Below, in pieces: positions 52,153 to 59,062 of a stretch of 64,000 nucleotides of DNA. Source of the stretch: CAWCAW01 sp963714125 (lineage in GTDB: Bacteria > Actinomycetota > Acidimicrobiia > Acidimicrobiales > UBA8190). The DNA lies in assembly GCA_963714125.1 (NCBI GenBank), contig OY970234.1, forward strand, positions 3,286,001-3,350,000, given 5' to 3'. The stretch's first letter is position 1. Each line of letters starts with the position of its first letter. Position numbers and translations under genes: made by a program. Under the pieces are notes generated by a model that did not search any database, was not told the origin of the DNA, and worked only from the letters and a program-made list of their open reading frames with translations.

Positions 52153-52806
52153 TCACGACCCGTCGCCGGCGGCGCGCTGGGCGTCCAGGGCGCGACCCAG
52201 AACCGTCTGCAAGATGGTTGTCGTCAAGGCCGCGATCTGCGCCGGCGTCTGGTCAAAATCGATCACCAGGGCTTGGGTCGTAAACGCCGAAAAGGTAAGA
52301 CCGAACGCCAAGAGCAACTCCTGCGAAGGACGTCCTTTGCCTCCGGCCGCTTCCCAGGCGACGTTGACGAGGTGGCTCACCCCCCGCACTCGAGAAGCCC
52401 GTCGCAACTGGTCCACTTCGTCCAGCACAGCGGACGGGTCCCCCTTGCGGGAGTGAATGTCCCAAAATGCGTCTCCGAGAATCTCGAGGTTGCGCGTGTG
52501 GATGGTCAGCGCCAACATCTCGAGCCACCGGGGGAAATCCTCGGCGGGCGAAGGCATGCCCTCGATCGGTCCGCCGCACTCTTCGAACATCTCCTTCACC
52601 ACGGCGACGATCAGGGCGTCGTGGCTGGCGTAGTGACGAAAGACCGTCCGCGTGCTCACACCCGACAGCTCGGCGATCTCCTCGATGGTGGCATCGAAGC
52701 CGCGCCGAGACACGGCTTCCATAGCGGCTTGTCGGATCCGAGAACGCGTGAGCTCTTGTCGCTCTTCGGCCAGCGACGGTAGAGGTCGGCGGGGTTGCTC
52801 TGCCAC
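52153..52806 (-). CDS. TetR-family transcriptional regulator
   Basis: A 217-residue repressor with RIRQAAMEAVSRRGFDATIE and HTH IEEIAELSGVSTRTVFRHYA, then SHDALIVAVVKEMFEECGG. The ligand domain is unassigned. GTG start with GAGAGG a few bases upstream. The upstream 363 nt to the next gene on the plus strand contain no clear target; the regulator may serve the YceI gene or a distant locus. Confidence 0.88.
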   Translation of the reverse strand: MAEQPRRPLPSLAEERQELTRSRIRQAAMEAVSRRGFDATIEEIAELSGVSTRTVFRHYASHDALIVAVVKEMFEECGGPIEGMPSPAEDFPRWLEMLALTIHTRNLEILGDAFWDIHSRKGDPSAVLDEVDQLRRASRVRGVSHLVNVAWEAAGGKGRPSQELLLAFGLTFSAFTTQALVIDFDQTPAQIAALTTTILQTVLGRALDAQRAAGDGS

Positions 52807-53169
52807 GGGTACCTCTCAGGGGTGCAGCGGCCTTTGCCCGTACCGTCGGCCCTGCGGCGCCTCGCCTTGGTACGGGCCCACTGCCTTTTTGGCACTCCTC
52901 TATGCCAAGTTGTCAGGGTCCACTGCTCATCATTGTTGGGGATGGCGCCGGACCCAGTGTTGCGGCAATTGTGGAGTCGCGCAACCCCTGTTGCAAGACA
53001 CAGATCACCCCCACCCCGGCGAGCGTCTCGGGCCCTTCATCACCTGATCGGGTCGTCCGCCCCCGTGGCCTCCAGCCCAGTGGAAGTCACGGGGGCGCCG
53101 CTCGTCATCGACGGCACCCACAACCGCCCCGAGGCCATATCCGGCCGAGCCACGCTGACGCCCTGGCGG
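52807..53169. other. Long intergenic stretch without a supported gene
   Basis: Separates a TetR gene from a divergent lipoprotein gene. One plus-strand frame stays open throughout and joins the lipoprotein gene, but the peptide it gives is Arg/Pro/Ser-rich without family features. No tRNA, riboswitch or repeat array was seen. Short inverted TTGCGGCAA-like and TTGCGCAA-like words lie near 52960-53000; nothing firm. Confidence 0.5.
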
Positions 53170-53742
53170 GTGCACGGCGCCGCCACCGGGCGCCGTCTCA
53201 AGGGACTCGTCGCCACGGCCATGGCCATTTCGACGGTGGGCTGCCTCAGCGCCGGCTGCGAGTCGGCGGCATCCACGAGCTCGTCTTCCACCACGACAAT
53301 CTCGCCCCACATCGGCCCAGCGTTATCAGGCGCCATCGCGGTGACCGGGGCCAACCCCGCCACGGCCGATGGGATGGCGTCCCAAGATTCTGCGGCCCTC
53401 TCAGGCGAGGCCTGCGGTGCAGGACCAGTCACCATCACCTTTGGCCATGGGCGCTATGCGCTGAGCTACGACCTGCCCGTCGGGACTTCGACGTTTCCCG
53501 ACACCGTCGATGTCCCCGTCAAGATCACCTATACCTACAGCGGCGGAAGCTACGAGTGGTGGAGCGGGGAGGCGGTGGCGTCGGCTCCAGGGGCGACCGG
53601 CATGGTCACCAACCGGGCCGCGGGCGGGAGCCTGTCGATGACGTTGGCCGCGGTACGAACAGCCGTCGCCAACGCGTTGGGCGTACCGCGCGCGGCGGGT
53701 CTCATCCATGTACGCGCCAGCTGGACGTGCACCCCGGGCTGA
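53170..53742 (+). CDS. Secreted lipoprotein of unknown function
   Basis: A 190-residue protein with a signal sequence (GRRLKGLVATAMAISTVG) ending in lipobox LSAGC (Cys at about residue 30), a Ser/Thr linker, and a folded part from SGEACGAGPVTITFGHGRYA to the end, with DVPVKITYTYSGGSYEWWSG and a C-terminal WTCTPG. Two Cys (in EACG and WTCT) may form a disulfide. No family recognised. The GTG was chosen because it gives a normal signal peptide; in-frame GTGs 90 and 105 nt earlier are possible. Confidence 0.5.
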   Translation: MHGAATGRRLKGLVATAMAISTVGCLSAGCESAASTSSSSTTTISPHIGPALSGAIAVTGANPATADGMASQDSAALSGEACGAGPVTITFGHGRYALSYDLPVGTSTFPDTVDVPVKITYTYSGGSYEWWSGEAVASAPGATGMVTNRAAGGSLSMTLAAVRTAVANALGVPRAAGLIHVRASWTCTPG

Positions 53743-53758
53743 GCGAATCGGTTCTCGA

Positions 53759-54121
53759 CTACGAGGCGCGCCGGGTCGCTTCGGCGGCGAGGCGCGAAGC
53801 CAGTTGTCGCGAGACGCCCAGCACGCGCCCGACGGCACTGATGGAAGCGCCTTCGTCCAAGGCCAACGAGAACAACTCCAACCGAAGTTGATGACGCGTC
53901 GCCTCGAACTTCTCGATGGCTTCGGTGACCTGTCGGCGGGCCAACGGTAGATCGGCACTGTTAGTGGCCACCAGGGCGGGTGCACCCTCTTCGAAGCCGG
54001 CCGCGACCTTGATCAGATCCGTCTCATAACGCTGGAGCAATTGACGCAATTGCGCCGAGCAATCCACCAGTTCTGAAATGTTGGCTTGCAGGCGTTTGCT
54101 CTTCTTGGGTACACCAAACAT
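53759..54121 (-). CDS. Small helix-turn-helix protein
   Basis: A 120-residue mostly helical protein: NISELVDCSAQLRQLLQRYE, ARRQVTEAIEKFEATRHQLR, and a C-terminal HTH-like ISAVGRVLGVSRQLASRLAA. I do not know its family. The start is uncertain: the ATG used lies within a tandem repeat that encodes LGVPKK and FGVPKK on the strand, and a GTG 12 nt upstream would include both copies. Tail to tail with the lipoprotein gene (16 nt). Confidence 0.65.
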   Translation of the reverse strand: MFGVPKKSKRLQANISELVDCSAQLRQLLQRYETDLIKVAAGFEEGAPALVATNSADLPLARRQVTEAIEKFEATRHQLRLELFSLALDEGASISAVGRVLGVSRQLASRLAAEATRRAS

Positions 54122-54139
54122 TTTCTTAGGCACACCTAA
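54105..54139. repeat. Two tandem palindrome-like repeats at the start of the HTH gene
   Basis: TTAGG-CACA-CCTAA (54126-54139) is a perfect inverted repeat, and TTGG-GTACA-CCAA (54105-54117) is a related one about two helical turns away. On the minus strand the two copies also encode LGVPKK and FGVPKK. They could be operator sites for the protein itself or simply a coding repeat. Confidence 0.45.
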
Positions 54140-54262
54140 CTCGTTCCCACTCCTCGCACAAGTCAAACCAGGGTCCGACTCCGCAACGACCATTCTCAGC
54201 GGACACGCAGGCGCTGAGCGACGGAATGTGAACGGATCACCACGAGAACCCAGCCGTGCACA

Positions 54263-54268
54263 TAGATT
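54263..54268 (+). promoter_or_regulatory. -10 box TAGATT, apparently leaderless
   Basis: TAGATT ends 6 nt before the GTG of the oxidoreductase gene; no ribosome site in between. Confidence 0.45.
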
Positions 54269-54274
54269 CTCGCC

Positions 54275-55327
54275 GTGCGTCGTATTGGCTTTGTAGGAAG
54301 CGGATTGATTGCCTGGGCTCACGCCATCGGCCTGGCCGAAATGACCAAGGCCGGGATCGTGGAAGCCGAGTTCGCCGCGGTGTACGACATTGATGCACAA
54401 CGCGCCGAGTCACTCGCCGGCGCCCTCGGCACTGCCGCGGTCTCCAGCGTGGAGGAGCTCATGGATCGTTGCGACACCCTATGGGTATGCACACCCACTG
54501 CGGCGCATGCCGAAACCGTCGCTGCGGCGGCCCAGCGCGGGTGCGCCGTCTTTTGTGAAAAACCCCTCTCCATCGATCTCCCCACCGTCATGACCATGGC
54601 CGAGACCGTGGCCGCCGCAGCAATCCCTGCCCAGGTCGGTCTGGTGCTGCGCTCAACGCCGGTGTTCCGAGCCTTGCGCGACGTGGTGGCAGCGGGAACC
54701 CTCGGTGCACCTATGGTCGTCGTCTTTCGCGACGACCAATACTTTCCCATTCAAGGTGTTTATGGCTCGACGTGGCGTGGTCACGCCGACATGGCGGGCG
54801 GGGGATGTCTCATCGAGCATTCGATTCACGATCTCGACATCCTGCAATTCTGTTTGGGCAACGTCACCGAGGTCTCGTGTTGGACCTCGAACCTCTCGGG
54901 CAAAGGGGACGTCGAAGACGTCGCCTCGGTATCGCTGCGCTTTGCGTCAGGAGCAACCGCCAACCTCACCAGTGTCTGGCACGACATCCTCAGCCGGGGA
55001 TCGAGCCGGCGAGTGGAAGTGTTCTTCGAGAACGGTCTGGCCTGGTTCGACAACGATTTCAGGGGCCCGATTCATATGCAGACGGTCGAGGGCACCGAGA
55101 TCCTCGAGTGTCGCTCGCCCTCATGGGTCGACGACCTCCCCCTGGCGCGCGATGAGTTTGGACTGGCCATCGCCCTCTACGTCGAAGCTGATCGGGCCTT
55201 TGTCGACGCCATCCGAGATGGCAGAGCGCCACAACCGGATCTGGCCGTCGCCGTGATAGCCCATCAACTCGTGGACGCCTCGTATCGCTCCGCGGCCGTC
55301 CATGGTGCGCCGATCCCCATCCCCTGA
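54275..55327 (+). CDS. Gfo/Idh/MocA-family oxidoreductase
   Basis: A 350-residue NAD(P)-dependent oxidoreductase of sugars or inositols. Rossmann start RRIGFVGSGLIAWAHAIGLA, LWVCTPTAAHAETVAAAAQR, the conserved CEKPLSIDLPTVMTMAETVA with catalytic Lys, and a helix GGCLIEHSIHDLDILQFCLG with the His of the family. The substrate is unknown. Leaderless by its -10 box; it stands before a methyltransferase 65 nt away, which has its own -10 box. Confidence 0.9.
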   Translation: MRRIGFVGSGLIAWAHAIGLAEMTKAGIVEAEFAAVYDIDAQRAESLAGALGTAAVSSVEELMDRCDTLWVCTPTAAHAETVAAAAQRGCAVFCEKPLSIDLPTVMTMAETVAAAAIPAQVGLVLRSTPVFRALRDVVAAGTLGAPMVVVFRDDQYFPIQGVYGSTWRGHADMAGGGCLIEHSIHDLDILQFCLGNVTEVSCWTSNLSGKGDVEDVASVSLRFASGATANLTSVWHDILSRGSSRRVEVFFENGLAWFDNDFRGPIHMQTVEGTEILECRSPSWVDDLPLARDEFGLAIALYVEADRAFVDAIRDGRAPQPDLAVAVIAHQLVDASYRSAAVHGAPIPIP

Positions 55328-55380
55328 GCGTGGCGGTAGCGGGGATGGTGGCGGGGACATGGATGCCGGTGCCGTCCTTG

Positions 55381-55386
55381 TAACGT
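55381..55386 (+). promoter_or_regulatory. -10 box TAACGT, apparently leaderless
   Basis: TAACGT ends 6 nt before the ATG of the methyltransferase gene; no ribosome site in between. Confidence 0.45.
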
Positions 55387-55392
55387 GAACCC

Positions 55393-56163
55393 ATGGGCAC
55401 GCGCGCCACCAGCGCCGGTGACGCCGATTACGGACGGATTGGCGGGGCATACGCGCGCTACCGGCAAGCCGACCCGCGTATCGCACGCGTGGTGCACGAG
55501 GCGTTGGGATCGGCCCACACCGTTGTCAACGTGGGCGCTGGAACCGGCTCCTATGAGCCCGAAGACCGCGACGTCACCGCCGTCGAGCCGTCCGAGTCCA
55601 TGCGCACCCAGCGCCCCGCCCATGTGGCTGTGGCCGTGGACGCAACCGCCGAAGATCTCCCTTTCGCCGATAACTCGTTCGATGCCGCCATGACGATATT
55701 CAGCGTGCATCAGTGGCATGACCTGCGCGCCGGGTTGGGCGAGATGCGCCGAGTCGCACGCGGTCCGGTGGTGATATTGACCTGCGATCCCGATGCTGTG
55801 CACCGTTTCTGGCTCAACGATTATGCGCCCGAAGTCCTCGAAACCGAAGCCCGCCGCTACCCGTCGACACAACTGTTGGCCGAAGGACTTGGTGGACCGA
55901 TCCGAGGACACAACGTGCCCATCCCCCTCAACTGCGTCGACGGTTTCAATGAGGCGTACTACGGCCGGCCCGAGGCCCTTCTGGACGCACAAGCACGAAA
56001 CTCGTGCTCGGCATGGAGTTTTGTGGACCAGTCCGTGCATGATCGATTTGCTCGGACTTTGCGCCGCGACCTCGACGACGGCACATGGGACCGCCGTTTC
56101 GGGGAGCTGCGCAGCCGACCCAGTTGGGACGGATCCTTGGTTTTGGTGGTATCCGACTCGTAG
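55393..56163 (+). CDS. SAM-dependent class I methyltransferase
   Basis: A 256-residue methyltransferase. Motif I VVNVGAGTGSYEPEDRDVTA is followed by VEPSESMRTQRPAHVAVAVD, motif II-like AEDLPFADNSFDAAMTIFSV and HQWHDLRAGLGEMRRVARGP. It is the small-molecule methyltransferase (Methyltransf_11-like) type; acceptor unknown. Tail to tail with the 2-hydroxyacid dehydrogenase gene, 30 nt away. Confidence 0.88.
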   Translation: MGTRATSAGDADYGRIGGAYARYRQADPRIARVVHEALGSAHTVVNVGAGTGSYEPEDRDVTAVEPSESMRTQRPAHVAVAVDATAEDLPFADNSFDAAMTIFSVHQWHDLRAGLGEMRRVARGPVVILTCDPDAVHRFWLNDYAPEVLETEARRYPSTQLLAEGLGGPIRGHNVPIPLNCVDGFNEAYYGRPEALLDAQARNSCSAWSFVDQSVHDRFARTLRRDLDDGTWDRRFGELRSRPSWDGSLVLVVSDS

Positions 56164-56193
56164 TCGCCGTGGCGCCCGGCCGAGACCGCTGTC

Positions 56194-57183
56194 TCAGGCG
56201 GGCGCGCGGCGCCGCGGCAACACTTCGGGGTTCACCACGTTGGTGGGGGTTCCCGCCGCAAAGGCATTGATCTGATCGAAGATGTCGCTGAATTGAACCT
56301 CCCACTCCTCGGCCGTGACATACCCGAGATGTGGGGTGCACACCACATTCTCCATACCAAGAAGTGGATCGCTCGCGTCCGTTATGGGCTCGATGGCATA
56401 GACGTCGATGGCCGCCAGCCCCGGCCGCCCCGAACGCAGGGCGGACACCAAGACTCCGGGGGCTATCAGACCAGCCCGACTGGTATTGACCAATAACGCG
56501 TCGGGTTTCATGCGAGCGAGATCCGAAGCGGTGACGACACCACGCGTGGAAGGCACCAAGCGCAGGTGCAGGGAGATCACGTCACACGTCTCGAAAAACT
56601 CGTCCTTCGACGCAGCCGGCACCAGACCGTCCGATTGAGCGCGAGCCAGCGCGGCGGAGCTGCCCCAGACCACGACGTCCATACCGAAGGCGCGCCCATA
56701 ACCAGCCACCACGCTGCCAATGCGGCCATAGCCATAGATACCCAGAGTCTTGGACCGCACCGTGTGGCCCAGAGCGCTTTGCCAGCGCCCGGCCTGCAGG
56801 GCCCGGACTTGCTGGGGAAGATGGCGCATGGCCGCCAGCACGAGAGCCCACGTCAACTCGGCGGTGGCGTACGAAGGTGAGTCGGAATGCAGGTCCGAGG
56901 ACACCACGATGCCCAGGGCGCTACAGGCCTCCACATCGATGTGGGGGTACGCGCTGCGCTGGCTGATGAGGCGCAAATTGGGGAGCTGCTCGAGCAAGTT
57001 CGATCTGACGGGCGTGCGCTCCCTGATGAGGACGAGGGCTTCGGCGTCTCGAAGCCGTTGCGCCAAATCTCCTACGTCATCGGTGTGGTCGGTCCACACG
57101 GTGACGTCATGGTCGGCCAGTTTGGCGAAGCAGTCGAGGGTCCGAACGGTGTCCAAGTAATCGTCGAGGATGGTGACGTTCAT
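56194..57183 (-). CDS. D-isomer-specific 2-hydroxyacid dehydrogenase
   Basis: A 329-residue NAD-dependent dehydrogenase. NAD-binding TLGIYGYGRIGSVVAGYGRA, and the catalytic triad is Arg in LLVNTSRAGLIAPG, Glu in AIDVYAIEPITDAS and His in VVCTPHLGYVTAEE. This is the phosphoglycerate-dehydrogenase-like group without a regulatory ACT domain, so it may not be SerA. Substrate unknown. The ATG is the first with family-like sequence after it; the longer frame is antisense to the small gene upstream. Confidence 0.9.
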   Translation of the reverse strand: MNVTILDDYLDTVRTLDCFAKLADHDVTVWTDHTDDVGDLAQRLRDAEALVLIRERTPVRSNLLEQLPNLRLISQRSAYPHIDVEACSALGIVVSSDLHSDSPSYATAELTWALVLAAMRHLPQQVRALQAGRWQSALGHTVRSKTLGIYGYGRIGSVVAGYGRAFGMDVVVWGSSAALARAQSDGLVPAASKDEFFETCDVISLHLRLVPSTRGVVTASDLARMKPDALLVNTSRAGLIAPGVLVSALRSGRPGLAAIDVYAIEPITDASDPLLGMENVVCTPHLGYVTAEEWEVQFSDIFDQINAFAAGTPTNVVNPEVLPRRRAPA

Positions 57184-57355
57184 TGGCACCAGTTGTAGCA
57201 GGCGCCACGAACGGTGCGGCATGCAAAACAGTGACAGCCGATGTGCTCGGCCACGCCACGCCACGACCGCACAAGCTGATTCGGTTCGGGTAGTCGTCGT
57301 CCACGAACCCGGACCGTTGAGCCCATCTTGCCCAAGCTGCAAAGAGTGCAGCCCG

Positions 57356-57559
57356 TCAGGTGCGCTCCCACTGGTGGACGGTGTTGTCCTGGTGCAACAG
57401 GACCAAACCATGATCGGCGGCCAAGGTGCGGGCCTCGTACTGGCTCATGGCCCGATTGTCATGGCCCCCATCGTCGTATTCGAACGTGGCCACACCGGGG
57501 CCTTTGGCATGCTCTCGCCAGATAAGACGCTTCACGGACGCGTTTTGGCTGTCGGTCAT
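57356..57559 (-). CDS. Small hypothetical protein, 67 residues
   Basis: A soluble acidic/polar protein: VKRLIWREHAKGPGVATFEY, DDGGHDNRAMSQYEARTLAA and a His-rich C-terminal LLHQDNTVHQWERT. No family recognised. A TATCGT box 6 nt before the ATG on this strand supports it. The 172 nt between it and the dehydrogenase gene downstream hold no recognisable gene or RNA. Confidence 0.55.
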   Translation of the reverse strand: MTDSQNASVKRLIWREHAKGPGVATFEYDDGGHDNRAMSQYEARTLAADHGLVLLHQDNTVHQWERT

Positions 57560-57565
57560 GGCTAA

Positions 57566-57571
57566 ACGATA
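57566..57571 (-). promoter_or_regulatory. -10 box TATCGT, apparently leaderless
   Basis: On the minus strand TATCGT ends 6 nt before the ATG of the 67-residue gene. Confidence 0.4.
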
Positions 57572-57697
57572 GTTTGGACCCGGGCTCGATCAAGGCCCTG
57601 GCGCAGGCCACGATTGGGGCCATCCCCAGATTTGGTGATGACAGAGGAGCACTTCGCTGGTCACCATGTGTCCGGCCCACGGTCTGACAGAGGTGGC

Positions 57698-59056
57698 ATG
57701 GCGAGCGACGATCGACAAGGCACGCGGTACCTCGATGAGGACCTGATCGTTGCCTATCGCACCCTTCCCCCCGGGTGGTATCGAGACATTGCCAATCCCG
57801 CCCTGGGCCGCTACTGGGATGGATCGACGCTCAGTCAGCAACGGGGCGTCGTGGTGCCGAGGCAGGAGCCGACTGCACCTCATCCCGTGGCCGCGCCGGC
57901 AGTGGCGGCGGGATGGTACGCCGATCCACACGCCAGCGGCTGGTGTCGCTACTGGGACGGAGCAGCGTGGACCCGCTGGACACAAACCCTCGACCGCACC
58001 GGGCACGCCCCGCGACATGGCTTGGGGACGTACCGCCCCACGAGGTGGACGGTCAGATTGCCCGTCGCTTTGATTTCAGGAGGAGTCGCCCTCCTCTTGC
58101 TCGTGTCCATGGTGGGAAAGGTGTCGAACGACAACGGCACCTCAATACGACTCTCCGCGGGCACGGCGGCGACATCTATCCTGCCGGTGCAGCCGGTGCC
58201 CACGTCACCGTCGACGACCTTGGCTCCGGTGCCCACGACCACGTTGCCGACCAGCGCCGTGCCGACGACGGCACCGGTAACCACCATCGCCGCACAGAAC
58301 AGCGCGCCAAGAGCTTCGGCGTCCTCCCGTGCCCCGGCCGCCCCGGTTCCTTCCACCCGTATCGCCTCGACACCGGCACCGGCGACGACGGCCGTCGCAT
58401 CGACCGGACCCATCGCCTTGGAGGCGGCGCTTCCTGACCCGACGACGAACATCGCGCCTTCACCCAATTTCGTCGATGTCTGCTCGGCCACTACCTATGA
58501 CGACTCGTTCGGCTGCCTCTTGGCCGTACTGTTCGCCACCGACAACGCCCGGGCCACCCTCGGGTTGCCACCCATGACGCTACCGACGAACTGGTTATCG
58601 CTGTCCCCCACCGAGCAGCTCTTCGTTGCCACCAATCTGGAACGGACCGTCCGAGGATTGGCGCCGCTGTCGGCTCTGGACGGCGGGCTGGACAGCGCCG
58701 CCGCACAAGGGGTCACCACCGAAACCGACCCCGTGCCGCCGGCAGGACTTTCGTGGACGCAATGGGGCGGCAACTGGATCGCCGACATCGGCAATCCACT
58801 CGAAGCCCTCTACTTCTGGATGTACGACGACGGTTTTGGATCAGGAAATGTCGATTGCACCACCGCCGACACGAGTGGATGTTGGTCGCACTGGCGCAAC
58901 GTCACCCTGCCCTTGGCCTGCACGCAGTGCTTGATGGGCGCGGCCTGGGGAGAAAGCGCTCAAGGCGCCTTCGTTGCCACACAGCTGATCGTCGAAACCG
59001 ACAGCCCCTCGACCACCGTCTTCACTTGGGCACAGGAGCAGGCCTTTCTCCCGTGA
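57698..59056 (+). CDS. Membrane protein with two DUF2510 modules and an extracellular CAP-like domain
   Basis: A 452-residue protein. Two DUF2510 modules come first (PPGWYRDIANPALGRYWDGS near residue 24 and AAGWYADPHASGWCRYWDGA near residue 70). One membrane segment follows at about 125-145 (LPVALISGGVALLLLVSMVG), then a Thr/Ala/Pro/Ser-rich linker of about 110 residues. The last 190 residues include FVDVCSATTYDDSFGC, SPTEQLFVATNLERTVRGLA with PLSALDGGLDSAAAQG, and a Cys-containing C-terminal SGCWSHWRNVTLPLACTQCL. The NxxRxxxGLxPL pattern resembles the CAP/SCP secreted fold. DUF2510 is of unknown function, usually cytoplasmic. ATG follows GAGGTGG. A GTG 63 nt upstream is alternative. Confidence 0.7.
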   Translation: MASDDRQGTRYLDEDLIVAYRTLPPGWYRDIANPALGRYWDGSTLSQQRGVVVPRQEPTAPHPVAAPAVAAGWYADPHASGWCRYWDGAAWTRWTQTLDRTGHAPRHGLGTYRPTRWTVRLPVALISGGVALLLLVSMVGKVSNDNGTSIRLSAGTAATSILPVQPVPTSPSTTLAPVPTTTLPTSAVPTTAPVTTIAAQNSAPRASASSRAPAAPVPSTRIASTPAPATTAVASTGPIALEAALPDPTTNIAPSPNFVDVCSATTYDDSFGCLLAVLFATDNARATLGLPPMTLPTNWLSLSPTEQLFVATNLERTVRGLAPLSALDGGLDSAAAQGVTTETDPVPPAGLSWTQWGGNWIADIGNPLEALYFWMYDDGFGSGNVDCTTADTSGCWSHWRNVTLPLACTQCLMGAAWGESAQGAFVATQLIVETDSPSTTVFTWAQEQAFLP

Positions 59057-59062
59057 AATGAC

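Noticed and set aside
54126..54139. TTAGGCACACCTAA as an IdeR/DtxR iron box
   Set aside because: The known iron box is 19 bp with 9 nt between the TTAGG and CCTAA arms; here the gap is 4 nt.
57184..57355. tRNA-like GGTTCG...CGAACC element near 57283-57310
   Set aside because: No acceptor, D and anticodon arms could be assembled around it on either strand.
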